DNA of 64,000 nucleotides from Clostridia bacterium. Lineage in GTDB: Bacteria; Bacillota; Clostridia; Oscillospirales; Acutalibacteraceae. The stretch covers positions 62,001 to 126,000 of the forward strand of contig JAFXGK010000007.1 of assembly GCA_017513245.1 (NCBI GenBank), written 5' to 3'. Position 1 is the first letter of the stretch. Each line of letters starts with the position of its first letter. The notes below the pieces were generated by a model, which was given only the letters and a program-made list of their open reading frames with translations, was not told the DNA's origin and did no database searches. This document shows positions 25,712 through 34,658 of the stretch, in pieces. The position numbers were made by a program, and so were the translations under genes.

Positions 25712-26464
25712 TTATGCATCCAGACCGTATATTTCGCGTAAGAAGCGGTCCTTTCTTGTGCGCATGGCAATGTGGCGAACGGGCTTTTTAAGATAGGGGA
25801 AATCCTCAAGTCCTTCGAGCATGGCGGCGGTTTTTACCGGGTCGCCCTTAATGGCGCCGCCGAGGATAACAACGATAACGGTGTTGCCGACGTTGCGGTC
25901 ACCGCGAACGTAAAGGTCGTTTAAGGAATCGTAAATCTTCTTAAGCTTTTTCTTATTGTTTTCCTCAAGCAGCTGGGCGATTTCCTTTGCTGCGGTCTCG
26001 AGGAAGAAGTTTATGTAGAGGAATTCGCCATCCTCTGCCATACGCTCCTTATAAAGGTCCTTATATGCAGGGAAGATAGCAAGAATTTTGTTGCAGAGCT
26101 CGCCTATGTCTGCGGTATCGCCGCCGCTCTTCTGGGGGAGAGAAATATCGTTTGCACGACGGGACTTTCGGGGATTGATACCTAAAAGGGAGGTTACGGT
26201 ATCGTTAAAGTCGATACCAACCGCTACAGCGTCACTTTCGCGCTGGGTAGAGTCGAAGAGGTAGCAGGCGGCAACAGAATAGGAGCCAACCTCGCCTGCG
26301 GTAACCTCTGCGGTAAGCAGGTTAAAGAGTTCGCGGCTCTCGTCATATTCAACCTTTACGGCGCGGCTGTCGTTTGTGAAGACACCGTCCTTTTCGGTAT
26401 AACCGTTATCGGTAAGTGTGGGACGAATCTCGCCCAAAACTGCATCTATAATTTTCTGTTCCAT
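25712..26464 (-). CDS. Conserved hypothetical protein, 250 residues
   Basis: I do not recognise this family. It has no signal peptide or membrane segment and looks like a soluble cytoplasmic protein with an alpha/beta N-terminal part (1-80) and a mostly helical C-terminal part (115-250) rich in Lys and Glu, for example LLEENNKKKLKKIYDSLNDL. The region NVGNTVIVVILGGAIKGD is a hydrophobic strand-turn. It is monocistronic, with its own terminator, and is divergent from rsmA. Codon use matches its neighbours, so it is a genuine gene of the host. Confidence 0.75.
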   Translation of the reverse strand: MEQKIIDAVLGEIRPTLTDNGYTEKDGVFTNDSRAVKVEYDESRELFNLLTAEVTAGEVGSYSVAACYLFDSTQRESDAVAVGIDFNDTVTSLLGINPRKSRRANDISLPQKSGGDTADIGELCNKILAIFPAYKDLYKERMAEDGEFLYINFFLETAAKEIAQLLEENNKKKLKKIYDSLNDLYVRGDRNVGNTVIVVILGGAIKGDPVKTAAMLEGLEDFPYLKKPVRHIAMRTRKDRFLREIYGLDA

Positions 26465-26553
26465 TTTATATACTCCTGTGATTATAATACAGGGTAATTA
26501 TATCACAAGTTTATGGCGAAAGCAATAAAGGAAGAGAAAAAAGTTATTGTCGC

Positions 26554-26582
26554 TTGTAAAAGAGGGTAAAATGTGATATCAT
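26554..26582 (+). promoter_or_regulatory. Promoter of rsmA
   Basis: TTGTAA (26554-26559), 17-base spacer, TATCAT (26577-26582), 25 bases before the rsmA start. Confidence 0.65.
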
Positions 26583-26607
26583 ACTTTGAGTAAAAGGGGT
26601 GAGCAAA

Positions 26608-27468
26608 GTGGAGCTTGCAAACGCTGCAACCGTCAAAAAGCTGATGGGAAACGACGTTTTCTTTAAAAAAAGTCTGGGACAAAACTTTATAATCGATAAT
26701 ACCGTCTGCCCCCGTATGGCCGAGGCGGTAGCGGATAAGGATACCGGCGTGCTCGAAATAGGCCCCGGCATCGGCGTTCTGACGCGTGAGCTCGGCGCCG
26801 TTGCAAAACGGGTGGTTACGGTTGAACTCGACCGAAGCCTTGAGCCTATCCTTGCGCAGACGCTTTGTGACCTCGAAAACGTTAAGGTGATTTTCGGCGA
26901 TGCGATGAAGCTCGACCTTCACGCCCTCATAGCCGAGAACTTTGCCGACTGCAGCCGCGTCTCGGTTTGTGCGAACCTACCTTATTATATAACCTCCCCC
27001 ATTATTATGAAGCTGCTCGAAAGCCGCCTGCCGATTGAAAAAATCGTGGTTATGGTCCAGAAGGAGGCCGCCGAGCGTCTGTGCGCCGAGGTGTCATCCC
27101 GTGAGGCCGGCGCGGTTACCGTTGCGGTAAACTACTATGCCGAAGGCGAGATTCTTTTCGGTGTAGGACGGGACAGTTTTATGCCTCCGCCCAAGGTTGA
27201 CAGCGCCGTAATCAGTCTTTCGGTGCGTAAGCAGCCGCCCGTGGCGGTGCCCGACGAGGACAAGTTCTTTGCCCTTATAAAGGCCTGCTTCGCCCAGCGG
27301 AGAAAGACACTGCTTAACACCGTTTCTTCCACGCTCCATATAGAAAAAAGCGCCCTTGCCGAGTGCTTAAACGAGCTTTCCCTGCCCGAAACTGTTCGCG
27401 CAGAAAAGCTAACGATGGAGCAGCTCGCCGCACTTTCACAATTGCTACACGAAAAACAAATATATTAA
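26608..27468 (+). CDS. rsmA: 16S rRNA dimethyladenosine transferase RsmA (KsgA)
   Basis: A methyltransferase of 286 residues that dimethylates two adjacent adenines in helix 45 of 16S rRNA during small-subunit maturation. It shows KSLGQNFIID (21-30), SAM motif I LEIGPGIGVLTREL (49-62) and the catalytic NLPYYITSPI (123-132). The C-terminal domain has CFAQRRKTLLNTV. The GTG at 26608 lies 5 bases after GGTGA; a GTG at 26599 is possible but inside the ribosome site. Confidence 0.96.
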   Translation: MELANAATVKKLMGNDVFFKKSLGQNFIIDNTVCPRMAEAVADKDTGVLEIGPGIGVLTRELGAVAKRVVTVELDRSLEPILAQTLCDLENVKVIFGDAMKLDLHALIAENFADCSRVSVCANLPYYITSPIIMKLLESRLPIEKIVVMVQKEAAERLCAEVSSREAGAVTVAVNYYAEGEILFGVGRDSFMPPPKVDSAVISLSVRKQPPVAVPDEDKFFALIKACFAQRRKTLLNTVSSTLHIEKSALAECLNELSLPETVRAEKLTMEQLAALSQLLHEKQIY

Positions 27469-27489
27469 AAACCGCTGTTTTAAGCCGTT

Positions 27490-27530
27490 TAAAGAGCCCA
27501 TTCTACCGGCAGTAGAGTGGGCTTTTTTAA
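27490..27530 (+). terminator. Terminator of rsmA
   Basis: AGCCCATTCTAC pairs with GTAGAGTGGGCT (one G-U pair) around a 5-base loop, followed by six T residues. Confidence 0.88.
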
Positions 27531-27630
27531 TTCTACAACGGGTTTTTTGTGTGTTCAGTGACTTTTTTGGGAATAAATAGTATGATGTAGGGGAAATAAT
27601 TTTGGCGATGCGCCGAAGGAGAGTTTTTCG

Positions 27631-28497
27631 ATGAACAACTATACGATTATTACCGATTCCACCTGCGATCTTTCGGATGAAAAGATAGCAGAGCTCGGCC
27701 TTGTTGTGGCAGAGGGCGGCTTTACCCTGGCCGACGGCACCGAGCACACCGGCAAGACCATAGATACCAAAACTTTCTATAAATATCTTCGAGAGGGAGG
27801 CTCTGCAAAGACCGCCGCAATCAACTCCTCGGTATACGAGGAGCTGTTCCGTGCGGAACTTGAGAAGGGAAACGACGTAGTTCACCTCGGATTTTCTTCG
27901 GGACTCAGCGCAACCTATAACTGCGCGCGTCTTGCAGCCGAGGAGCTGGCAGAGGAGTACCCCGATCGCAAGATTTACGTTGTCGATACCCTTTGCGCAT
28001 CGCTCGGTCACGGCCTTCTCGTATACCTTTGCGCACAGAAGAAGGCTTCCGGCGCATCGGCCGAAGAGGTATACGCTTATGCAGAGGAAATTAAGAACAA
28101 CATAGTTCACCGTTTTACGGTTGACGACCTTTATTTCTTAAAGCGCGGCGGCAGAGTAAGCTCAACTACGGCTTTCGTAGGCTCTCTGCTTAACATTAAG
28201 CCGCTCTTGCACGTTGATTACGAAGGAAAATTAAGCGTTGTAGCGAAGGCTCGCGGCAGAAAGGCTGCAATCGAAGCAATGGTTGATTATATGGGAAAGA
28301 GCGCAGAAAACGTTACTGCCGACACCCCCGTATTTATCTGCCACGGCGACTGCCTTGAGGATGCAGAGACCATGGCTCAAATGGTTAAGGAGCGCTTCGG
28401 CGTCAAGGAAGTTTATATTAACTGTCTCGGAGCATTTATAGGAGCACATTCGGGTCCCGGAACCCTCGCACTTTTCTTTGTTGGTAAGGATAGATAG
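27631..28497 (+). CDS. DegV family fatty-acid-binding protein
   Basis: A 288-residue member of the DegV family, whose proteins bind a fatty acid and, in some Firmicutes, hand it to the fatty-acid kinase system. It starts MNNYTIITDSTCDLSDE, with the family TDSTCDL motif. GFSSGLSATYNCAR and DTLCASLGHGLLV line the lipid pocket, and GAFIGAHSGPGTLALFFVG closes the C-terminus. The hemolysin III gene follows after one base and is probably co-transcribed. Confidence 0.93.
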   Translation: MNNYTIITDSTCDLSDEKIAELGLVVAEGGFTLADGTEHTGKTIDTKTFYKYLREGGSAKTAAINSSVYEELFRAELEKGNDVVHLGFSSGLSATYNCARLAAEELAEEYPDRKIYVVDTLCASLGHGLLVYLCAQKKASGASAEEVYAYAEEIKNNIVHRFTVDDLYFLKRGGRVSSTTAFVGSLLNIKPLLHVDYEGKLSVVAKARGRKAAIEAMVDYMGKSAENVTADTPVFICHGDCLEDAETMAQMVKERFGVKEVYINCLGAFIGAHSGPGTLALFFVGKDR

Positions 28498-28498
28498 A

Positions 28499-29170
28499 AT
28501 GACACGAACAAAACTCGCAAACAGACCTCTGCCCGATTATACTCGCGGCGAGGAGCTGTTTAATATGATAAGCCATATCGTGGGCGGAGCGCTGGGTATT
28601 GCCGTGCTGGTATCCTCGGTTGCTCTGTCGGCCCTGCGCGGTGACGTTTGGGCGATAGTCGCCTGCAGTATTTATGGCGTTTCGATGGTTGCCCTTTATA
28701 CTATGTCGAGCGTCTACCACGGCCTTCGCGACGGAATGGCAAAGCGCGTGCTGCAGGTGATTGACCACTGCACGATATACTTTTTGATAGCCGGCACCTA
28801 TACCCCCATACTTTTATGCGCCATGCGCAGGCAAAGCCCTGCGGTTGCGTGGGTCGTGTTCGGAATCGAGTGGGGTCTTACGGCGCTTGCGGTTACCCTT
28901 ACGGCGATTGACCTTAAAAAATATCAGACCTTTTCGATGGTTTGCTACATCGGTATGGGCTGGTGCATAATAATGGCCATCAAGCCCACCATAGCGGCCC
29001 TCACCATGGACGGATTTTTATGGATTCTCGCAGGCGGAATTGCCTATACCGTCGGTTCGGTGCTTTACGGCGTCGGCAAAAAGGTGCGCTATATGCACTC
29101 GGTTTTCCATCTGTTTGTTATAGCGGGCAGTTTTTTACAGTTTATCGGCATAATTTTTTACGCATTATAA
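28499..29170 (+). CDS. Hemolysin III family membrane protein (YqfA-like, PAQR superfamily)
   Basis: About 223 residues with seven membrane segments. The conserved zinc-site residues of the family are visible: ISHIVGGALG near the start, SSVYHGLRD, IDHCTIYFLIAGTYTP, and HSVFHLFVIAG at the end. The family name comes from a Bacillus cereus hemolysin; most members are of unknown physiological role. ATG at 28499 follows the degV stop after one base and an AAGGAT site. Confidence 0.9.
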   Translation: MTRTKLANRPLPDYTRGEELFNMISHIVGGALGIAVLVSSVALSALRGDVWAIVACSIYGVSMVALYTMSSVYHGLRDGMAKRVLQVIDHCTIYFLIAGTYTPILLCAMRRQSPAVAWVVFGIEWGLTALAVTLTAIDLKKYQTFSMVCYIGMGWCIIMAIKPTIAALTMDGFLWILAGGIAYTVGSVLYGVGKKVRYMHSVFHLFVIAGSFLQFIGIIFYAL

Positions 29171-29208
29171 AAAAACAACCCCTCGGTCGTAACCGAGGGG
29201 ATTTTTCT
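29171..29208. terminator. Bidirectional terminator between convergent genes
   Basis: CCCCTCGGT (29179-29187) pairs with ACCGAGGGG (29192-29200), flanked by A-rich and T-rich tracts that serve both the hemolysin III gene and the MgtC gene. Confidence 0.9.
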
Positions 29209-29922
29209 TTAGATAGAGAAGCCAACGATATTTTCGTTGTGCTCAAAGATGTCAACCAAATCCGAGAAGGGAATTTCCTTCGTAGACTTAACGGTAAGCT
29301 TAAAGGTTACGGTGTTGTCGGCATTTTTGGTTGCGTGACAGCGGTGGATTTCAAGGCCGCGCTTTTCGAGCTCTTTGCTTATCCTATCGATAATATCGGG
29401 CGAGTAGATAGCGGTTATCGAAATATCGGCGGCTACAAGACTGTCAAGACGGCCGATAAACTTGTGCAGTACGAGCTGAATGATGGCAAGCAGCAGGGTT
29501 GCAGCAATACCAACGATATAAAGGCCTGCGCCGAGAGCAAGACCGATACCCGCAGTAGCCCAGATACCTGCCGAGGTGGTAAGGCCCTTAATAGAATTAC
29601 CTCGGACGAAGATAACGCCTGCACCGAGGAAGGATATTCCCGTTACAACGCAGGAAGCGATACGCGAGCCGTCAACGTTTACGCCGCATACGAGCATATC
29701 GTAGAAGCCGTACTTAGAAACGGCCATCATAAGGGCGGCGCCGAGGGCAACGATTGTATGCGTTCTTATGCCGGCTTCCTTTAAGCGAACGGTACGCTCA
29801 AGACCGATTATAGCACCGCAAAGGCAGGCTATAGTGATGCGAAGGACGAGTTCAAGCATTAATTTGGTTGTCGGTTCCATAGTTGCAAATTTTGCCGCTA
29901 TGTCCAATACTTCATTTTCCAT
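29209..29922 (-). CDS. MgtC/SapB family membrane protein
   Basis: A 237-residue protein with the MgtC transmembrane core: RITIACLCGAIIGLERTVR, then KEAGIRTHTIVALGAALMM, SYFLGAGVIF-like ISFLGAGVIFVRG and LTTSAGIWATAGIGLALGAG. A cytoplasmic C-terminal domain (about 165-237) resembles an ACT fold. Members are linked to magnesium homeostasis or inhibition of an ATP synthase in pathogens, but most Gram-positive relatives are uncharacterised. No magnesium riboswitch is visible upstream. Confidence 0.9.
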   Translation of the reverse strand: MENEVLDIAAKFATMEPTTKLMLELVLRITIACLCGAIIGLERTVRLKEAGIRTHTIVALGAALMMAVSKYGFYDMLVCGVNVDGSRIASCVVTGISFLGAGVIFVRGNSIKGLTTSAGIWATAGIGLALGAGLYIVGIAATLLLAIIQLVLHKFIGRLDSLVAADISITAIYSPDIIDRISKELEKRGLEIHRCHATKNADNTVTFKLTVKSTKEIPFSDLVDIFEHNENIVGFSI

Positions 29923-30027
29923 ACCGAAAATCTCCTATCGTTATAAAATAATATCACTTATTGTATCACAAAAAAAACAAAAAGCAAGTAAAATTTTATA
30001 CAACTTTTTTATAGCTTTTGTACAAAC

Positions 30028-30068
30028 AAAAAAGAGGAGTTTTCCGTGGAAAACTCCTCTTTTTTTCG
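30028..30068 (-). terminator. Terminator of the sugar-isomerase gene
   Basis: AGAGGAGTTTTCC (30033-30045) and GGAAAACTCCTCT (30048-30060) form a long perfect stem with T-rich flanks, directly after the gene end. Confidence 0.9.
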
Positions 30069-30072
30069 TTTA

Positions 30073-31524
30073 TTAAAGTTTAACAACAACCGATTCGATG
30101 CCGAGAACGTCGGCAATCTTCTTTAAGGTCTTGGCGTGGTGGCCGATGCCGAGTGCGTAGTGGTGGGTCGGACCCTCCATAACCCAAGCCTTGATGTAAT
30201 CACGGGTGTTGGGCTCGAAGAAGCCGCGGGTGTTGGTGTTGCCGGTGGGCGGAATGGGGCCCTCCTTGGAATAACCTTCGCCGATAACGAACTTAAATGC
30301 GCCGGTCTCGGTCTGGGTTATGCCGAGCATGGTGATGGGGCCTTCCTTGAGCTTGAACTCAACCGAAGCGCCGCTGCCGGGCTTGCCGTGGAACTTTGTA
30401 AGGCTGCGGAGAATGGGCTTGCCGTTTGCGATTGCAAGGTGGTGAGGTCCGTCGTGGCCTATAAGGATAAAGTCCTCGGCGAAATCGAAGGGATGAAGCT
30501 CTGCAAAGCTGCCGCCGATGTTAAGACGGTCCATAATAAGCATAGCGATGCAGGTCTTGATATCAAACTCGCCGCACATGGGGGTGCCCTGTGCGTTAAG
30601 AATGGAGTTACCAACGATGAAGGAGGTAGCAACACGGCGCTGAATAGTGTCGGGCTGACCTTCGTAGTAGTAGGCAAGGCCGGTAAGACCGAACTTTTCT
30701 ACCAGGCGGTCAAGCGCTGCAGCACCGCGAGCCGATTCGTAAAGGTCCTTATCGGTAAGCTTGCGGGTAACGGGGTCGCTCTTGGGGTCGGGCATTTCGA
30801 ACTCTGCCTTGATAATCTCGGTCTTGGCGGCGATTTCCTCGTCGGTTACGGCCTCGAAGCAGGCAACTGCGTCGTCAATCTCGATAAGCGGAACGTGAAC
30901 GCCGAAGGCGCTGGAAATAGCGGTCGGGTCGGCGTGCATATCGTACATAGCCTCAAGAACGTGACCCATAAGGCCCATACGAGCGCCCTTTAAGGAATGC
31001 AGAACCTTTGCGATTTCACACCACTCGCGAAGTTCCTCGTGAGCAGGGTCGTTTTCATCGTAGAGGGTGCCGATAACAACGTCAGAAACCTTCTTGCCCA
31101 TACGGATGGCAACGCCGGTAAACTCGGGAACCGAGCAGATGTTATCGTTTTCGAGCTGCATAAAGGTGCAGGCCTTGTTATAGTCGAGAGCCTTAAGAGG
31201 CTGAAGAGCAACTAAAACTACGGGGATATTCATCTCGCGAACGATGGGGGCGAAAACCGAGCTGGTGGCGTAGGTAATCATATTGGTGAAAAGAACGTCA
31301 AGCTTGTCACCCTGCATTTTGGCAACGGCGTCGTATGCCTTCTCGCTGGAATCGATCATGCCGTAGTCAACGACCTCAACGCCAAAGGACTCAATGAGCT
31401 TAATGGTGTCGTTGTGGTAAACCATCATATTATCGAGCAGTCCGGGGAACTGATCCCAATAGGTTGCGTGTGCAACAGAGTAGAAACCAACGCGTCCGGT
31501 GCGGGGATTTTTTCTTTCGATCAT
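30073..31524 (-). CDS. L-fucose/L-arabinose isomerase family protein
   Basis: A 483-residue protein starting MIERKNPRTGRVGFYSVAHA. It has the alpha/beta N-terminal domain of the arabinose/fucose isomerase superfamily and conserved stretches such as NMITYATSSVFAPIVREMNI, LMGHVLEAMYDMHADPTAIS and GQPDTIQRRVATSFIVG. Likely role: aldose-ketose interconversion in sugar use, with the sugar unknown. The start at 31524 has TGGGAAGGAA upstream; the open frame extends 50 codons further, across the control region, without support. An AraC-type regulator is encoded divergently. Confidence 0.82.
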   Translation of the reverse strand: MIERKNPRTGRVGFYSVAHATYWDQFPGLLDNMMVYHNDTIKLIESFGVEVVDYGMIDSSEKAYDAVAKMQGDKLDVLFTNMITYATSSVFAPIVREMNIPVVLVALQPLKALDYNKACTFMQLENDNICSVPEFTGVAIRMGKKVSDVVIGTLYDENDPAHEELREWCEIAKVLHSLKGARMGLMGHVLEAMYDMHADPTAISSAFGVHVPLIEIDDAVACFEAVTDEEIAAKTEIIKAEFEMPDPKSDPVTRKLTDKDLYESARGAAALDRLVEKFGLTGLAYYYEGQPDTIQRRVATSFIVGNSILNAQGTPMCGEFDIKTCIAMLIMDRLNIGGSFAELHPFDFAEDFILIGHDGPHHLAIANGKPILRSLTKFHGKPGSGASVEFKLKEGPITMLGITQTETGAFKFVIGEGYSKEGPIPPTGNTNTRGFFEPNTRDYIKAWVMEGPTHHYALGIGHHAKTLKKIADVLGIESVVVKL

Positions 31525-31555
31525 AATAATTTCCTTCCCAATCAAAGATTTTATA

Positions 31556-31583
31556 TTGCATTTATAACACAAAGAGGTATAAT
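31556..31583 (+). promoter_or_regulatory. Promoter of the AraC-type regulator in the divergent control region
   Basis: TTGCAT (31556-31561), 16-base spacer, TATAAT (31578-31583). The 118-base gap between the two divergent genes must also hold the isomerase promoter and any regulator site. Confidence 0.6.
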
Positions 31584-31642
31584 ATTTAAGAGCCTTGTTA
31601 AATATTAAACTGTCGAAAATAAACATTACGAGGAGAACGGCT

Positions 31643-32506
31643 ATGACAAACTCACTTTTGTATAGCGAAATCAAACCCTTTATCCGCTACGCCCAGCGAC
31701 TCGTTGTGACCGAGTTATCGGCCTTTAAAAATCTTACCGCCTATGACAATCGGTTTTTCTATTGCGGCGGCGGCGGCGGGGTGATAACGGTCGACGGCGA
31801 AGCCTACCCGATGAAAAAGGGCTGCATAATAATATGGCGCTCGGGCCACACCTATTCGCTCGAGAGCGAGGCAGACAGCGAGATGCTCCTTTTAGGCTTT
31901 AACTTCGATTACACGGCAAAAAACAGCTGTCTTTCGGCGCCTATTCCTCCTGCGGGAGCAGATTTCAACCCCTCGGCGGTGCTCGAGCAGGTGTCGTTTT
32001 CAGACGCCGTTATTCTCAACCGCGTTATACATATAAATAATATGCACCTTTTGGAGGAGCCCATAAAGGATATCTGCCGCGAGTTCGACGCGCGACGTTC
32101 CTTTTACGAGACCAAAATTTCGGGTCTTTTCGTTTCGGTCCTTACCGAGACCATGCGCGAATGTATGCTCGAGCGCGATAATATTCGTCGCTCCAAGGGC
32201 AAGGTGAACGAGGTGCTGCAGTATATAGCCGACCACCACGCCGAAGAGCTCGACAATATTACGCTCGGTCGCCTTTTCGGCTACCATCCCAATTATATAA
32301 ATCATCTGGTGGTGCAGCACACGGGTATGTCGTTACATAAGTATCTGCTTTCCTACCGTGTTAACAAGGCGATAGAGCTACTGCAGACCACCGACCTGCC
32401 CGTTTCCGAGATATCCGAGAAGGTTGGATTTTCGGATTACAATCATTTTCTTAAATATTTCAAGCAGGCAACCGGCTACACCACAAAAGCCTTCCGCGTA
32501 AGATAA
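31643..32506 (+). CDS. AraC-family transcriptional regulator
   Basis: A 287-residue activator-type regulator. The N-terminal half is a cupin-like sensing domain (FFYCGGGGGVITVDGEAYPM, GCIIIWRSGHTYSLESEAD). The C-terminal 100 residues contain the two AraC helix-turn-helix motifs: ITLGRLFGYHPNYINHLVVQ, then LPVSEISEKVGFSDYNHFLK ending YFKQATGYTTKAFR. AGGAGA precedes the ATG at 31643. Divergent placement suggests it controls the isomerase gene in response to a sugar. Confidence 0.92.
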   Translation: MTNSLLYSEIKPFIRYAQRLVVTELSAFKNLTAYDNRFFYCGGGGGVITVDGEAYPMKKGCIIIWRSGHTYSLESEADSEMLLLGFNFDYTAKNSCLSAPIPPAGADFNPSAVLEQVSFSDAVILNRVIHINNMHLLEEPIKDICREFDARRSFYETKISGLFVSVLTETMRECMLERDNIRRSKGKVNEVLQYIADHHAEELDNITLGRLFGYHPNYINHLVVQHTGMSLHKYLLSYRVNKAIELLQTTDLPVSEISEKVGFSDYNHFLKYFKQATGYTTKAFRVR

Positions 32507-32524
32507 AAATTTTGTAGTTTTCGG

Positions 32525-32553
32525 TTGCAGTAAGCGACAGATTGTGATACAAT
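32525..32553 (+). promoter_or_regulatory. Promoter of the DUF1846 gene
   Basis: TTGCAG (32525-32530), 17-base spacer, TACAAT (32548-32553). Confidence 0.65.
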
Positions 32554-32581
32554 TAGTTGTGATTTGAGATGGGGTGACACT

Positions 32582-34081
32582 ATGCAAAAAAAGGGTTTTG
32601 ACAACCAACTTTATATGGACAAGCAGCGAGAGAACATTCTCTCCCGTATAGCCCGTTTTAACGGTAAACTGTACCTTGAGTTCGGCGGCAAGCTTTTTGA
32701 CGATTTCCACGCGTCGCGAGTTCTGCCCGGCTTTGAGCCCGATGCCAAGATTCGTATGCTGCAGACCATGAAGGACCAGGTTGAAATCATTTTCTGCCTT
32801 TCGGCCGAAAACATTGAAAAAAGTAAGATTCGCGCCGACCTCGGCATCAGCTACGATATGGACCTTCTTCGCCAAATCGACCTTGTTAAGGGAATGAACA
32901 TCGAGGTAAACAGCATAGTTATCACCAAATACGGCGGCCAGCCCGCAGCCGACCAGTTTATGCGCGTGTTGGATGCCCGCGGCCTAAAGTATTACGTGCA
33001 CAAGCCCATCCCGGGATATCCCCACAACGTTGATTACATCGTAAGCGACAAGGGCTACGGCGCCAACCCCTATATTGAAACCACCAAGCCGCTGGTTGTT
33101 GTAACCGCGCCGGGTCCCGGAAGCGGCAAGCTTGCAACCTGTCTTTCTCAGGTGTATCACGAGTACAAGCGCGGCATAACCGCAGGCTACGGCAAGTACG
33201 AAACCTTCCCCATCTGGAATATTCCGCTTAATCATCCCGTTAACCTTGCATACGAGGCCGCAACGGCCGACCTGCAGGACGTTAATATGATCGACCCCTA
33301 TCATCTCGAGCACTACGGCGTTACCACCGTTAACTACAACCGTGACGTTGAGGCTTTCCCGATAGTACACCGTATCCTCACCAAGATTACGGGTGACGAT
33401 AAATTTTACTGCAGCCCCACCGATATGGGCGTAAATATGGCCGGCTACGGAATTTTTGATGACGAAGCCTGCCGCGAGGCCAGCCGCCAAGAGGTTATTC
33501 GCAGATATCTGCGCGGCCTTGCCGACCATAAGCAGGGCAAGGAGCCGATTGAAACGGTGCTCAAGCTTCGCAACATAATGGAGCAGCTTGAAATAACCGA
33601 GGACGCCCGTCCTGTTGTAGCGCCTGCCCGTCGCAAGAGCGCTGCCTGCGGCAACGTGCCTGCGGCGGCAATCGAACTGCCCGACGGCCGCGTTATAACC
33701 GGTAAGGCTTCGACGCTTATGAGTGCGTCGAGCGGCGCCCTTTTAAACAGTATTAAGGTGCTGGCCGATATACCTAAATCGACCCTTCTTATGAGTCCCG
33801 CCGTACTCGAACCTCTGCTTTCGCTTAAGAACGAGCTTTTGGGCGGCAGCAGCAGCGGCATCAGCGTGCTCAAGACCGATGACGTACTTTCGGCGCTTTA
33901 CATCTGCGCGGTTACAGACCCCGTTGCAAAGAGGGCGGTTGAGCAGCTGCCTAAACTTCGCGGCTGCGAACTGCATTCGACCCATATTCTGAATTCGGGT
34001 GATGAATCGGTTCTCCGCAAGATGCGCATGAACGTAACAACCGATACCCGTTTCGCAAGCGAAAAACTGTATAACGCATAA
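32582..34081 (+). CDS. DUF1846 family protein
   Basis: A 499-residue soluble protein beginning MQKKGFDNQLYMDKQRENIL, the standard opening of DUF1846. VVTAPGPGSGKLATCLSQVY resembles a nucleotide-binding loop, and TSPTDMGVNMAGYGIFDD-like sequence (CSPTDMGVNMAGYG) is strongly conserved in the family. Its function is unknown to me. GGGGTGA lies 5 bases before the ATG at 32582. It is monocistronic and its terminator is also the left border of repeat copy A. Confidence 0.9.
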   Translation: MQKKGFDNQLYMDKQRENILSRIARFNGKLYLEFGGKLFDDFHASRVLPGFEPDAKIRMLQTMKDQVEIIFCLSAENIEKSKIRADLGISYDMDLLRQIDLVKGMNIEVNSIVITKYGGQPAADQFMRVLDARGLKYYVHKPIPGYPHNVDYIVSDKGYGANPYIETTKPLVVVTAPGPGSGKLATCLSQVYHEYKRGITAGYGKYETFPIWNIPLNHPVNLAYEAATADLQDVNMIDPYHLEHYGVTTVNYNRDVEAFPIVHRILTKITGDDKFYCSPTDMGVNMAGYGIFDDEACREASRQEVIRRYLRGLADHKQGKEPIETVLKLRNIMEQLEITEDARPVVAPARRKSAACGNVPAAAIELPDGRVITGKASTLMSASSGALLNSIKVLADIPKSTLLMSPAVLEPLLSLKNELLGGSSSGISVLKTDDVLSALYICAVTDPVAKRAVEQLPKLRGCELHSTHILNSGDESVLRKMRMNVTTDTRFASEKLYNA

Positions 34082-34084
34082 AAA

Positions 34085-34115
34085 CAAAGCCTTCCAGTTT
34101 TTTGGAAGGCTTTTA
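34085..34115. terminator. Terminator after DUF1846 gene; left border of repeat A
   Basis: AAGCCTTCC pairs with GGAAGGCTT, followed by TTT. The same stem type (AAGCC...GGCTT) borders every full repeat copy: 34629-34658, 35438-35470 and 35980-36010. Confidence 0.88.
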
Positions 34116-34117
34116 TA

Positions 34118-34626
34118 TTTTCATTTAGTTTTTATAAACTACCGCTCACGCCGCGGGGGCGTTTCCTTTCTCGTTGCGCGGAGAAAGGAAACAAAGACGC
34201 GCTAAGGGGGTTTCGATCCCCCCTCGCTCAGGAAGGAATAGTCTTTTTGAAAGCATTTCGGCGAAACGTCTTTCGCCGAAATAAACCTTTTTAACGCAGA
34301 CACCTTTTTTCTCCCCTCGCACACCCCTGAACGACGAAGGCTGTCGCCCTCGACCCACCATAGCCGGTCGTCCGGGTGGTTTCCTTTATTATTAGTTTTT
34401 GAGTGGTCAAGCGGAGCTTGGCGAAGGGGATAAAGAGAGCAAGATAAAAGCAAAATGACAATAAAAGTGTTCCGCATTTCACGCCGCAGGTCGCCGTGCG
34501 ACCGAGCAGAAATGCGAATGTTATCGTGCTTTTCCTGCGAACTAAGGGGGCGATCGAAAAGCCCCCTTACCACAGCATTTCTTTGTAACTTTCTTCATGC
34601 TTGAAGAAAGTTAGCCCACATTAAAA
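34118..34626. repeat. Structured interspersed repeat, full copy A
   Basis: About 510 bases, nearly identical to 35473-35981. It contains at least seven stems: 12 bp GTTTCCTTTCTC/GAGAAAGGAAAC (34161-34172, 34181-34192); AGGGGG/CCCCCT (34205-34224); 12 bp ATTTCGGCGAAA/TTTCGCCGAAAT with a 4-base loop (34255-34282); CAAGC/GCTTG (34408-34420); CGCATTTC/GAAATGCG enclosing GGTCG/CGACC (34473-34516); AAGGGGGC/GCCCCCTT (34544-34568); and 11 bp AACTTTCTTCA/TGAAGAAAGTT (34587-34612). Open frames inside lack protein features and ribosome sites. No transposase is present. Confidence 0.93.
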
Positions 34627-34628
34627 CT

Positions 34629-34658
34629 AAAAGCCCTCCCATTGTTGGGAAGGCTTTT
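34629..34658 (-). terminator. Terminator of the SLOG gene; right border of repeat A
   Basis: AGCCCTCCC pairs with the GGGAAGGCTT arm, with T-rich flanks on either side. It serves the minus-strand gene ending at 34657. Confidence 0.8.

Noticed and set aside
28942-29784. Plus-strand frame of 280 codons spanning the end of hemolysin III and most of mgtC
   Set aside because: It crosses a strong terminator and two well-supported genes on both strands.
29923-30027. Magnesium riboswitch before the mgtC-like gene
   Set aside because: The leader is short and AT-rich and shows none of the conserved aptamer elements.
34202-34573. Open frames of 60-123 codons inside the structured repeats (also 5307-5507, 35500-35830)
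   Set aside because: They recur only because the DNA recurs, run through hairpins on both strands, and lack ribosome sites and protein-like composition.
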